Below, piece by piece: positions 57,801 to 64,000 of a stretch of 64,000 nt of DNA. This DNA comes from Ectobius pallidus. Its lineage: Eukaryota > Arthropoda > Insecta > Blattodea > Ectobiidae. Made by a program: the position numbers and the translations under genes. Positions within the stretch are counted from its first letter, which is position 1. Each line of letters begins with the position of its first letter. The notes under the pieces are model-generated. The model was not told the origin of the DNA. It did not search any database and worked only from the letters and a program-made list of their open reading frames with translations. Location of the stretch: assembly GCA_964059195.1 (NCBI GenBank), contig CAXKWD010000009.1, forward strand, positions 149,973,890 through 150,037,889, written 5' to 3'.

Positions 57801-60800
57801 CACCTTGGGGACAAAGTTGTTGATCGCCTGAATCAAATGATCTATACCTTCTAGGGAGTAGTCAAGACTCAATTTCCCTGTCGTAGAGTTTGGGACCCTG
57901 AAGAGTCCATCATTGGTCGAAACATTTTTTGCACCTGTAAACAAAGAAAAGATATGCTGTGAGAAATACGAGGGCTATTTTTTTCAAACTCCAATGGGGA
58001 ATAAAATGAAAACCACAGTGAAAATTAAAACTGTTTCATTTGGAACATTTAGGTACACCTTCTCTACATAGTCGCGCTCTGATTGAGACATTTGTCAAAG
58101 TGTGGTGCAACTTTCAAATACCCTCTTCATAGAAGCTTGCCGCCAGCATATTGAGGTCTTCATGGCATTTTGAAGTGTTTTGAAATTCTTCGTTGGTGTG
58201 GAAGCCAGATCTTGGGTTTGTTTGGGAAGTTTGTGTGCATCCATTGTTTGGATTGTTCTTTTGATTCTGGATTGTCGTAACGAATCCACGTTTCACCCCC
58301 TATCACAGTGGATTTCAAAAACTCGTTCCCATGCTGAGTGACTTTCATCTTTTTCAGCAGCTGAAGAAAGATCTGGGAGGACAGCACTTCCACACCAATG
58401 AAGAATTTCAAAACACTTCAAAATATCGTGAAGACCCTTCTCAATACGCTGAAAATTTAACACAGTGTAAAGTAGGATCCCTAGGTATATTACATTACAA
58501 AGTTTAACAATGGCTGTTTACTTCTACTAGTTGACAATGTGATCGACCCTAACTGAGCGGCCTGTCACACTGAGCTTTGATCGATCAAGACCAGCCGACT
58601 GCCATCTTGCGCTCTCGACTAAATTTCTGTTCCTTGTCACACTGCATCGAGCGTCATCGATCAACGGAAATATTATAGGTTATGTACCTATATGATTTTA
58701 CTAGGTCTACTCATCACTGTATATTAGAGGTAAAGTATATTACCTTATTAGGAATACGAATGCCTATTTCCTGCACATTATCATACTACATGTGTTGGGA
58801 TGTAAGGTTTAATATTATGCCTACTATCTCAGGCTACATCTGTTTACTTTAAGCTTCCATTAGTCGGCTGAGCGAAGAGGTTTGTTGTTTGTTGTAGTTC
58901 GATCGCCCACCGCTAGGTGCTACAACTCGATCTATTTTTGTATTTTTAAAATTAAATTACACAAGAAGATATCGTTTTAAATGCCTTAAATGATTCGTGC
59001 AAGTCTATTTCATTCAAATATGAGTCTAAAACGATATTATTGTGTAAGTTAAATCTTCCAGCATCAATTCTGAAATTCAGGTGGGTAGAAGTTTGCCATC
59101 GACTGGCGATTGAAAAACGGACAGGTTTGATTTCACAGACCAGTTGATCTCTCACCCTCGTTGTTGATCGCTGGCGATCGATGCTTTGTGACTGGTACCA
59201 CTGCTGTCTATAGGTTCGTTATACCAGTCGGTCGGACGCTGTCCCTCGATCGATCCAGTGTGACAGCCCTCTTAGAACCAAAACAAATGAAAAGCAATAC
59301 ATACCTCCTTGTGGTACTGAACTGGCACTAGATGAAGACGAGCTTGACGATATCATAGACATCATAGACAACCTCGTGGGTTGCAGAGGAAAAGGGCCCT
59401 TCAAAGGTCCACTGAAACAGAGAACAGCAGATATTACCACATGTAACCAATGTATTCATGTTATTCCTTGTAATATAAACCACAGTACAATGTGAAAAGT
59501 AGGCAAAGCCACCTACAACTGATTTGACAAATTAAAATAATGTATTACTGAAATCGGATGCTTGGATAGCAAAAATAAATAAATAAATAAATAAAATAAA
59601 AAATAATAATAATAAAAACAAAAAACTTTCTGCCAGTTTATCACTCGCAAACGAAAGCGAAAATAAAAAATCCGGCTTCGAGGTGCATTCACCCACCCGT
59701 CAGTCCAACTATGTTTAAAATTTTAGATTTCTGTGTTCTGTGTATTTCGCTGGGCATCGCGGACAGACAGAAAGACATACACTTCCTTTTATTATTATAG
59801 ATTTATTTCATGTTTGATGACGTGGTATAAGAAAAGCTGGAGTAACTTTTACCAAGAATTTGCATACATGCCTTATGATGAACTTGTGCACTGATCAAGC
59901 AAAAATATTTATTAGCAAAGCTGAAATTGTACAGTATTTATCTGAATATAAGCAGCACGTGCCTTTTTAACACTAAAGTAAAGGGAAAAAATTAAATTAA
60001 CCCCAAAGTGAAAAAAATTAATCGCTTCATTTTCATAATAATAAAGTAACACATTTCTTAGCTGAAATAGGCCTGAAATGAAGAAAAGAAAGGATCAGCT
60101 GACTTAAGTTATGAAACTCTAATTTTATTTAATACTAGCTGAAAAGGCCCGGCTTTGTATTTTTTAATTTGAAATTAACTTATGGAGGACTTTCGATTTT
60201 GAAACTCTAGGTCCTTATATAATATGTATGTAGAACTTGAAATGAAGAAAAAGATTTATCACACACAAACTATTCCATCAGAAAATGCTAGATATAACTT
60301 TTTATAGCTCATAGAGGAGGTCGAATGCTGCATTCCGTTGCTTCTACATACCATTCCCGATAGGGATTGAAATAAGAAGAAACATAAATTACATAAGATT
60401 GTATTGACTTGACGGAAAATTTTATTTCTCATTCTCATGTTACCATACAACCGTTTTGGGGCTGAAATAAAAGAGAAATGCAGAATCACTATCATACTTT
60501 CCTCCCCTAAAACCCGGGACATAATATACTGCGAGCATAGGACTCAAAATGTCCCATCCCATGCTTAGGGGCTATGATAAACATAGCTACATAGCTCAAC
60601 TAATACAAAGCCTACAGCTATGGATAACATATAAGCGGAAAGGATTATTTACAGACTTCTGATATAGCATACTCACACACTTAAGTTGTCCCTGGAATAC
60701 GACCTCTTATTCTACATCAAAATGTGAAGTGAGAAAATATTTCTTATGTCAAGGGTAGAGAAAGTTATGTGACTGCATCACACTATGCTTTATATTCGTG

Positions 60801-61946
60801 GAATTCATTTTTCAGTAATTATTTTCGCCAATATATTACATCGATGGAATCATAATTCGTTAAAGTTCAGTATTATATAGTTAGCAAAGCCCTATATGAT
60901 ACTATAAACAATACACTGTTGTCATGACAACTGAATGGGATTTTATTTTTTTTTGCATAATATTCTCAGAAATTATATAATTTTCAAGGGAAGGAGTATT
61001 TTGTTTGAATTTTAATGTTGACCGCGTTACTTCCCGAGCTTAACTGGGTATGTATGCAAATTTTGTACAAATTGGTGAAGAAATGTAGATTTGTATAAGG
61101 AACATACATACATACCCACAAACACACATTCGACTTTATATATTAGATAATTTGCAATAATTATAACTGATGGAAAGAAAACAGAAACCAGTACTTTACA
61201 CTTCATATGACTTTCAGTTGTAAATTTCGAGCGATTTTTCTATTTTTCATAACTGCACTTTCAGTTATCATAAGTTAAAAATTATCATTATTTGCATTCC
61301 CATATATTACGACATTTTTTAGTTCGGAGCAACTCATAACACACTAATATTCTGTAATATTGCTATAAAAAATGACAAAATACACAAAACATACAGCATG
61401 AAATGAACATCAATTGCTTACGCATTTTTATGCTTCTTCTATGCTGCTTCGATTAAAATCGATACATTTTCGATGTAACATTTTCCATGTTACATTGATT
61501 AATATATCAAGAGTCCTGGAGATTCGAGATAACCAATAATGGCGGTGCTTGAAGGAGGGGAACCAGTTGGTAGATCAACCGGCTACATTGTGCGCATTTT
61601 TACCATTATTGCCTAAAACACTCGTACGCAATTTTAAGCCACAGGCACATTTTGCTGGGCTTAATGTAGGAAAAAAAGTCAGCTTATATTCAGATAAATA
61701 TGGTAATTTAATTTACGTTAAATAGCTCTACAAACGTAACTGTAACTGCATAAGACACAAACGTGTTTTAAATTTCTTTCAACAGACGCAATAGCACACT
61801 ATTTTGTGATTAAACATGCAGTCAGTGGATAGTTACCTTGTAACGCTGCTCGGCGATGTATTCTTAGAGCAATCTCCCAGACCACCAGAAGACGAGTGAT
61901 GATAATCTGAGTGATGTTCCGAGCCAACCTCAGCAATATCTCCACA
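36620..61946 (-). CDS. TP53BP1: TP53BP1 (53BP1) orthologue, C-terminal 704 aa, 11 exons; 5' end outside window
   Basis: Nuclear reader of methylated H4K20 that steers double-strand-break repair. Exons join 61946..61837, 59411..59305, 57934..57461, 55853..55628, 54427..54258, 53015..52889, 51818..51691, 50970..50857, 47666..47413, 44502..44292 and 36813..36620; all phases agree and the joined length is 2115 nt. Order: Ser-rich and basic linker; tandem Tudor (GLKVFARWTDKKYYSATL, WAVLFDDGKEKSL, SVYALASDEDEYYSGVI); DNVLEGKRSR followed by a basic segment, matching the vertebrate NLVEGKRKRR site; tandem BRCT (KIFAGKCFLLSGSK; IISHMWVTVSCQ; TTTWVIQCLING). Cage residues W, Y, F and D are kept, but the vertebrate Tyr after FDDG is Lys. 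Exon 1 and the oligomerisation region were not found. Confidence 0.93.
36953..37810 (+). mobile_element. non-autonomous Helitron
   Basis: Begins TCTATATTAATAAAAGGGAG and ends with a short GC hairpin (GCGG/CCGC) followed 8 bases later by CTAG. It is inserted between A and T without duplication, all Helitron rules. 858 bp, no Rep/Hel. It holds an internal direct duplication (37267-37476 and 37582-37789). Lies 140 bases upstream of the last TP53BP1 exon, in its intron. Confidence 0.88.
37920..38745. mobile_element. MITE with CTTTTTCACACTG-type ends
   Basis: GGCATCTTCACACTGGGTCA at the left and the inverse of GGAGCTTTTTCACACTGTGA at the right; both inner edges carry GTGACGGTCAC-like sequence. 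A remnant coding-like stretch (LNFRTDAGRFNLHKNV) also occurs inverted at 59040-59120. Superfamily uncertain, Harbinger-like at best. Confidence 0.6.
40840..41486 (+). pseudogene. Sola-like transposase remnant
   Basis: Two frames joined by a frameshift in an A-run near 41187. First TDSEDECPDIYEPETILVET to LANEYKQLIHKLKEKK, then LLKNIVSLAPGV, NVSQYLARQSRNLVKKNGIL and VQDFYEKDEYSRMMPRKRDC. The last motif belongs to a widespread animal transposon protein family. Truncated before any catalytic region can be seen. Confidence 0.65.
42203..42972. mobile_element. PIF/Harbinger-type MITE inside the Sola-like arm
   Basis: Ends CCGTCAGATTTATAAAG and, inverted, CCGCCGAATCTATAGTC; 3-bp duplication TTA at both edges (42200-42202 and 42973-42975). 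Comparison with the uninterrupted left arm shows the exact empty site. A related right end lies at 48820-48897. Confidence 0.8.
44292..44502 (-). CDS. TP53BP1: TP53BP1 exon, inter-BRCT and start of BRCT 2
   Basis: 70 codons plus one base. IQAFSLPAGWSLEKEKFIN matches the vertebrate LPAGYSLEE block, then FWKEVLESAGAKVTDV. The GTAAGG donor inside the longer open frame is chosen because it restores phase and homology with the last exon. Confidence 0.9.
44724..44847. repeat. fold-back with hammerhead-like spacer
   Basis: Arms 44724-44756 and 44815-44847 (CACTTG facing CAAGTG) flank a spacer reading on the minus strand GGATGGGG...CCCCGAAAC, as in the 16180 fold-back, next to TTACGTC-type sequence shared by both. 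Confidence 0.65.
44944..45395. mobile_element. non-autonomous hAT-like element
   Basis: Ends TAGGGGGCGGATTTCTATGA and its inverse. 8-bp duplication TTTATCAT at 44936-44943 and 45396-45403. 452 bp; interior words ATATGACCTAAA recall the elements at 4350 and 10973. Confidence 0.9.
45600..46050 (-). mobile_element. RTE-like LINE 3' fragment, interrupted by a SINE
   Basis: Minus-strand 3'UTR with CGGGTTCCATAAAATAGATA and C-terminal coding (GRPRRR/LGD region) as in 52260. The SINE-C insertion at 45884-46021 splits it. Confidence 0.65.
45884..46021. mobile_element. SINE-C fold-back, short copy
   Basis: A 14-bp duplication ATTTATTAACATAC flanks it (45870-45883 and 46022-46035). The 5'-truncated SINE (CCCGGTTATGACATAAAAT to CCCTCCACTTA) is preceded by an inverted copy of its first 44 bases with a 4-6 base loop. 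The inverted arm ends at the same internal position (TTCTTACTTGT) as in the 31510 copy. Confidence 0.88.
46057..46980 (-). mobile_element. fold-back mariner with 210-bp inverted arms
   Basis: The right end CGAGGGTGTATCAATAAAT abuts TA (46981); the left end is the same sequence with a diverged tip. The arms contain the first codons of the transposase, so the 5' coding end is present on both sides. Minus-strand frames at 46815-46390 give the N-terminal HTH (LDKTPTETLEMVQQAY, FEWHKRFKEG, NGRPLTAKT). Frames at 46457-46203 give the third catalytic block (MHQDNAPAH, HSPNLAPCDFHLFPKVK). The middle is deleted. Confidence 0.88.
47160..47395 (-). mobile_element. RTE-like LINE fragment next to a TP53BP1 donor
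   Basis: Minus strand codes YSSPDIVRVIKSRRMKWGRK and then the RPRRR-type tail. Begins about 20 bases after the splice donor at 47412. Confidence 0.75.
47413..47666 (-). CDS. TP53BP1: TP53BP1 exon, BRCT 1
   Basis: 84 codons. TKQIRAGGGELYERV, CYLVSNKPSHTALYILSLVY and the conserved Trp in ISHMWVTVSC. Acceptor TTACAG; the donor GTAAAA lies about 20 bases from an RTE fragment. Confidence 0.93.
47738..48196 (+). mobile_element. Penelope-like fold-back, third copy
   Basis: The right part is a Penelope-like 3' fragment (KSAVAAHHFWNDGHNISQQT, AWENIFIQKHKNKLMNF, QAEDDQEAD stop). The left part, 47738-47820, is an inverse of its last 84 bases. The two meet at a shared 15-base word AAATCAGCTGTAGCA, present both in the coding sequence and, inverted, in the 3' end. 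Confidence 0.85.
48223..48417. repeat. inverted repeat, 69-bp arms
   Basis: Arms (AATCAGAGATTGACTAAA; TTACCAATTATTTTGGTAGT) surround a spacer containing a word also found at 44687-44711 in inverse orientation. Class unknown. Confidence 0.65.
48820..48897. mobile_element. PIF/Harbinger-type MITE right end
   Basis: GGTAAGCATGCTTACC, then GACTATCGATCCGGCGG followed by TTA, matching the right end at 42930-42972. The left end was not found. Confidence 0.55.
49001..50175. mobile_element. TIR element of unknown class
   Basis: Roughly 45-bp inverted ends with GCATCTTCCGGGCTGTGG and TGGTCCAAAGGCAAAAA. The interior is AT-rich; a short minus-strand-like coding patch near 49190-49260 is not recognised. 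Confidence 0.6.
50449..50636. mobile_element. small fold-back MITE
   Basis: Nearly self-complementary arms (GGGTGGCGTGCACCAACCAG; GGAAACCTGAAGTAAACA). CATAG occurs on both edges but overlaps the arm tips, so the duplication is unclear. Confidence 0.7.
50857..50970 (-). CDS. TP53BP1: TP53BP1 exon, start of BRCT 1
   Basis: 38 codons. SSYGPIPEVGSKIFAGKCFL then LSGSKANINTC; KIFAGKCFLL corresponds to the vertebrate LFLGYAFLL strand. Acceptor CCACAG, donor GTAAAC. Confidence 0.92.
51005..51657. mobile_element. non-autonomous hAT-like element filling a TP53BP1 intron
   Basis: Ends TAGACCTGGGATTTTA and its inverse. 8-bp duplication GTCATTAC/GTCAATAC (one mismatch) at 50997-51004 and 51658-51665. 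It makes up 653 of the 720 intron bases. Close relative at 56816. Confidence 0.9.
51691..51818 (-). CDS. TP53BP1: TP53BP1 exon, acidic linker
   Basis: 42 codons. SESDTGASTDFIDGVDPENS then GFETKSLKVKGISKE. Donor GTAAGT lies 34 bases from a hAT element that makes up most of the next intron. Confidence 0.85.
52060..52440 (+). mobile_element. RTE-like LINE C-terminal fragment with inverted tail
   Basis: Codes LSVFKNKGLRKIFGAKRDEN, SPEIVRVLKSRRMKWG and GRPRRRWENNIRVDLREVGF, typical of the RTE C-terminus. The last 50 bases (52392-52440) are the element's 3'UTR in inverse orientation. Confidence 0.75.
52440..52645 (+). mobile_element. LINE C-terminal fragment
   Basis: GYNKLPSFVKNYNRNKFSNT then LVKNPFYTMELF, resembling the 11628 fragment. 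Truncated; ends in an AT-rich tail. Confidence 0.55.
52889..53015 (-). CDS. TP53BP1: TP53BP1 exon, basic nuclear-type segment
   Basis: 41 codons. DNVLEGKRSRTCSKEVQKVL then SRKSTPRRKNASPA. The reading frame is fixed by similarity to vertebrate DNLVEGKRKRR and by phase 1 in, phase 2 out. The donor is C|GTAAGT. Confidence 0.88.
53020..54257. other. TP53BP1 intron, no gene seen
   Basis: Open stretches at 53109-53318 and around 53340-53460 look like decayed transposon coding but could not be assigned. Confidence 0.35.
54258..54427 (-). CDS. TP53BP1: TP53BP1 exon, Tudor 2
   Basis: 56 codons. KRGEDVYFVELDDGDTVDVT then RSDLFMTEDQARNLKE and a linker ending ITDVTL, whose join to DNVLEGKRSR matches the vertebrate order. 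Acceptor TCACAG, donor GTGAGT. Confidence 0.92.
54575..54735. repeat. tandem-unit interspersed repeat, copy 3 (single unit)
   Basis: CCCATGGACGTTATAAATGC, CCAAGTTTCATGAA and the CCACACAATCTCATAAA tail match the units at 16668 and 22870. Confidence 0.65.
54940..55345. repeat. AT-rich minisatellite
   Basis: Repeats of TTTTTAAATTTTGGATCTT with variants, period roughly 15-20. The Phe/Leu-rich frame within is an artefact. Confidence 0.8.
55628..55853 (-). CDS. TP53BP1: TP53BP1 exon, Tudor 1 and start of Tudor 2
   Basis: 74 codons. Methyl-lysine cage positions are visible as W (FARWTD), Y (KKYYS) and F/D (LFDDG). The residue after FDDG is Lys, not Tyr, and the loop between cage W and Y is one residue shorter than in human. 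DEDEYYSGVI begins the second Tudor fold. Confidence 0.93.
55931..56475 (+). mobile_element. Helitron 5' portion
   Basis: TCTATAATAATAAAAG start and internal sequence (GAACGCAGAGATATGAAATT, GTGGGCGAATGCACCTCGAA) shared with 36953. No hairpin/CTAG terminus found. Confidence 0.65.
56560..56790 (-). mobile_element. LINE C-terminal fragment
   Basis: Minus-strand SASFTRTWNSLPPDIRHSRS then IFRSKTLKYL is the typical end of Jockey/CR1-type ORF2. Confidence 0.65.
56816..57420. mobile_element. non-autonomous hAT-like element
   Basis: Same family as 51005. TAGACCTGGGATTTTA ends; exact 8-bp duplication GTTATTAT at 56808-56815 and 57421-57428. Ends 40 bases from the donor of the basic-linker exon. Confidence 0.92.
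57461..57934 (-). CDS. TP53BP1: TP53BP1 exon, basic linker leading into Tudor
   Basis: 157 codons. AKNVSTNDGLFRVPNST, then a Lys-rich low-complexity region with an imperfect internal repeat (DKPAKAKTVKRS / NTPAKAKSAKRS), ending EDGQLVP and a split Gly that opens the Tudor domain. Donor GTGAGT. Confidence 0.88.
57969..58440 (-). mobile_element. mariner fragment with internal fold-back
   Basis: Left tip CGAGGGCTATTTTTTTCAAA after TA. Minus-strand frame STVIGGETWIRYDNPESKEQ, then SKQWMHT: the first catalytic region, with Gly-Glu where GDE is usual. About 60 bases (58165-58225) recur inverted at 58365-58425. Confidence 0.75.
58570..59275. mobile_element. MITE with CTGTCACACTG ends
   Basis: GGCCTGTCACACTG (58559 on) and its inverse CAGTGTGACAGCC (59258-59271). 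The interior shares the coding-like LNFRIDAGRFNLHNNI block with 37920. CGATCGAT-rich ends. Confidence 0.6.
59305..59411 (-). CDS. TP53BP1: TP53BP1 exon, Ser-rich linker
   Basis: Encodes GPLKGPFPLQPTRLSMMSMI, then a run of eight Ser and ASSVPQG. Acceptor TTTCAG, donor GTATGT; phases 2 to 1. Confidence 0.8.
59640..59801 (-). mobile_element. Helitron 5' fragment
   Basis: Minus strand begins TCTATAATAATAAAAGGAAG and continues with GTCCGCGATGCCCAGCGAAA as in 36953. Preceded on the plus strand by a TAAA microsatellite at about 59574-59620. Confidence 0.65.
60137..61148 (+). repeat. interspersed repeat of ACTAGCTG...ATATTAGA type
   Basis: Starts ACTAGCTGAAAAGGCCCGGC and ends with ACATACATACATACCCACAA and CTTTATATATTAGA, a format common to RTE-linked or SINE-like arthropod repeats. 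Whether it is a single element is not proven. Confidence 0.45.
61150..61836. other. TP53BP1 intron, no gene seen
   Basis: AT-rich; no feature recognised. Confidence 0.35.
61837..61946 (-). CDS. TP53BP1: TP53BP1 exon (most 5' supported)
   Basis: Encodes CGDIAEVGSEHHSDYHHSSS then GGLGDCSKNTSPSSVT. Starts in phase 0 after TTTCAG and ends in phase 2 before GTAACT. Assigned by splice phase rather than homology. Confidence 0.7.
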
Positions 61947-61968
61947 CTGAAACACAACATTACATAAC

Positions 61969-62583
61969 TAGACTTTGGATTTTAGGTAAAAACCTATTTT
62001 AATCCTTAAGTGATATATGGACGAAAACTTGTATATGCATGTTTCATAAGTGACTATGCCTAAAACTGATACTTTTATAGGATCTAAAACAGCCTATTTT
62101 GACGTTAGAGCCTAATATTGCCTTTTTGCTTGTTTCTTCCTCTAAAGTTCAAAATAAGTTACTTTTTTGTTATAAATTCTAGAAGAAAATGTAGTGTTTT
62201 TCTCCCGACTCCCACATCCGGTAGGGAAAAAGGGAAAGGGGGAAAAAAAAATGTTCTCTGAATCACTGAATATGCTAGCGTGCGTAGCTTCTGGGCGCAT
62301 GGATTAGGTTTTCACTGTTATGGTAGTAATACAGGCCCTAGTAATAGGTCTACATAATTCTGTGTACCATAGGCCTATATCTGTGTTTTATCATGATTAT
62401 TGACTAATGGTGACTTCAATAAATATAATATTCTGCATTGCAATTGAGATATTTCAGAAAATTGGCATCTTAACGATTTTATAAGAGACTATTTTACAAT
62501 TTTTACAACCTATTTTCCAATTTTTAGAGCCTATTTTAGGTACCTAAAACAGCAATTTTAGTGACCTAAAAGTCTGAAGTCTA
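61969..62583. mobile_element. non-autonomous hAT-like element
   Basis: TAGACTTTGGATTTTAGG and its imperfect inverse; exact 8-bp duplication TACATAAC at 61961-61968 and 62584-62591. 615 bp, 23 bases upstream of the first supported TP53BP1 exon. Confidence 0.9.
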
Positions 62584-62591
62584 TACATAAC

Positions 62592-64000
62592 GTATAGCAC
62601 GAATTTTACAAAACAGGTTTCCTTAGCTATATTCAACTTTATCCATTTTAAACAAACTGAACCCACGAAATATTGCAAAACATCTAAATAAGCGCAAAAT
62701 ACACCCGTGACTGCAGACAGCAAGAAGCAGGGAAATGCGGATGAGGGAAATACAGCCCCCTCCATTCACCAGCGCATTAATAATGGACGGAGCTGCCAGA
62801 GAACTCACTTTGGCACCAACTAGCAACCTGAGCACCTTCGAAGATGCCCATCACAGTAATGGACAAAATGTCAGGCAGTTTTAAGCCAAGACCAAGGCCC
62901 AACAGCCCGGAAGAAGTTTTTAAACTACATTATGTAATTGTTACAAACTTATCAAATATATTGTTTAATCGTCAAATGTTATATTTCCATATGAAACTTT
63001 TACTTTTTGAAGGAGTGTACGAAACCGTAAAAAGCTAATTTCAGTATAAATTAATACATAACGTAGAACTTTAATTATCCTGATTAATTGGGACTGGACC
63101 TGAACCAAATTAAAAAATATACGGATAACTGCATAAATCATGAAAAAAGGTAATTTATTTTTAAAAAAGTAAGTACAGTGTTGTACTTACACAAAGCGTT
63201 GCATCTTGAACATAACGGCCAGAGTTAGTTCTTCTGCTGACAAACTGTCAATTTTAATTTTTTCAATTATTTGCCTGAAAGAGGGTTTTCCAATGCTCGC
63301 TGCTGTAAAATTCACTTGAATACAGCCTCAAAGCGATCCACATAATTGGGTTCTACTGTATTATAACCAAGAATGAGCTTTTACTTCATTATTTTATTAA
63401 AAAATGAAAGTATCAAAGTTTTGAGTACACGATAAAACATAATATACTGGTACTGAGTATGTCTCCATACATTTATAATGACTTTAGGTAGAAATTCTTT
63501 CATATCTTTACGTTTCATGCCTCCCTATGTACGAAACCACCGCCCGTTCAAAACATTTTTTTGTGGCTTCCACCACCTGATCTGTGCTAACGCCAGTTTT
63601 CATCAACCGGGAACTTTATGCATGTGCAAACGATGCGGGAAAGTGTGCGAGAAGTATCATGTGATGTCATGTGAAAGGAGACAAGAATCTTTGACAGCAT
63701 TTTGTACTAAATGACCAAACTATGCACATTGTGGATTTTCGTATTTCATCATATATATCTTTACACGCTAGTAGCCGTAATTTTGAAGATATTTGAACCA
63801 CATTTTATTATGTTATTTCTAGGCCCAACAGTTCGTTAATGAGTAAAACTGGCCAAAGGGGGGGGGGGGTCGGGGGTTGAAATTTTGAGAAATTTATATC
63901 TAGGCCCCTATGAAGTATAGAGGGAAACTTTGTTTGTTAGAGTACTCCCTATGGAGTTCACAGTGACACCAACGATTCAGGGGTCTTGGGGGTACGGGTG
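62592..64000. other. 5' flank or intron of TP53BP1, unresolved
   Basis: No further exon could be tied to the gene by phase. A G-run lies near 63858-63869. Minus-strand stretch 63190-63300 has an open frame (SIGKPSFRQIIEKIKIDSLS) bounded by AG and GT, but it cannot be placed. Confidence 0.35.

Noticed and set aside
63190..63300. Possible upstream TP53BP1 exon encoding SIGKPSFRQIIEKIKIDSLS
   Set aside because: Ends in phase 2 while the next supported exon starts in phase 0; no recognisable 53BP1 motif. It could be transposon coding.
63478..63714. Frame with a CxxCGK...YHxMSC zinc-finger-like pattern
   Set aside because: Too little Cys/His spacing to support a real finger; no splice signals or homology recognised.

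Overview
This is a eukaryotic nuclear window from a large, transposon-rich arthropod genome. The style of the three host genes and the repeat content suggest a hemimetabolous insect, most likely a cockroach-like blattodean; the species call is inference. Coding exons are short, split by GT/AG introns, and separated by kilobases of old transposon.

Three host genes can be reconstructed, all on the minus strand. (1) 219-1247: the first three coding exons of a SWEET-family sugar transporter (Drosophila slv type); the rest lies off the left edge. (2) 14861-25689: a complete seven-exon DNAJC17 (J domain plus RRM), 343 aa. (3) 36620-61946: the last eleven exons of TP53BP1 (704 aa: basic linker, tandem Tudor, nuclear-type basic segment, tandem BRCT, stop and polyA signal); its 5' part lies off the right edge. 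Every splice junction in these models keeps phase. The genes have unrelated roles: sugar transport, spliceosome co-chaperone, DNA double-strand-break reader.

The rest is mobile DNA. The best-preserved element is a 3.8-kb pogo/Tigger transposon at 5523-9336, with an uninterrupted 778-codon transposase, identical 24-bp inverted ends, a TA target duplication and about a dozen subterminal TGACC-core sites. Five further non-autonomous hAT-like elements have 8-bp target duplications and TAG ends, and a sixth has CA ends. There are also a 4-kb Sola-like element with 0.9-kb inverted repeats nested in another TIR element, a Helitron, mariner and Tc1 remnants, PIF/Harbinger MITEs, several tRNA-headed SINEs and LINE fragments.

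The most unusual theme is fold-back structure. Penelope-like elements, a tRNA-SINE, mariners and several MITEs occur as inverted duplications with little or no spacer. The extreme case is an apparently perfect 2-kb palindrome (18840-20831) carrying the same 290-codon reverse-transcriptase tail/GIY-YIG endonuclease frame on both strands. The Penelope-like 3' ends share a hammerhead-ribozyme-like motif. Two independent SINE insertions have inverted arms beginning at the same internal position. Together these suggest a recurrent template-switch or self-priming route. That mechanism is a hypothesis, and assembly artefact must be excluded for the long palindrome.
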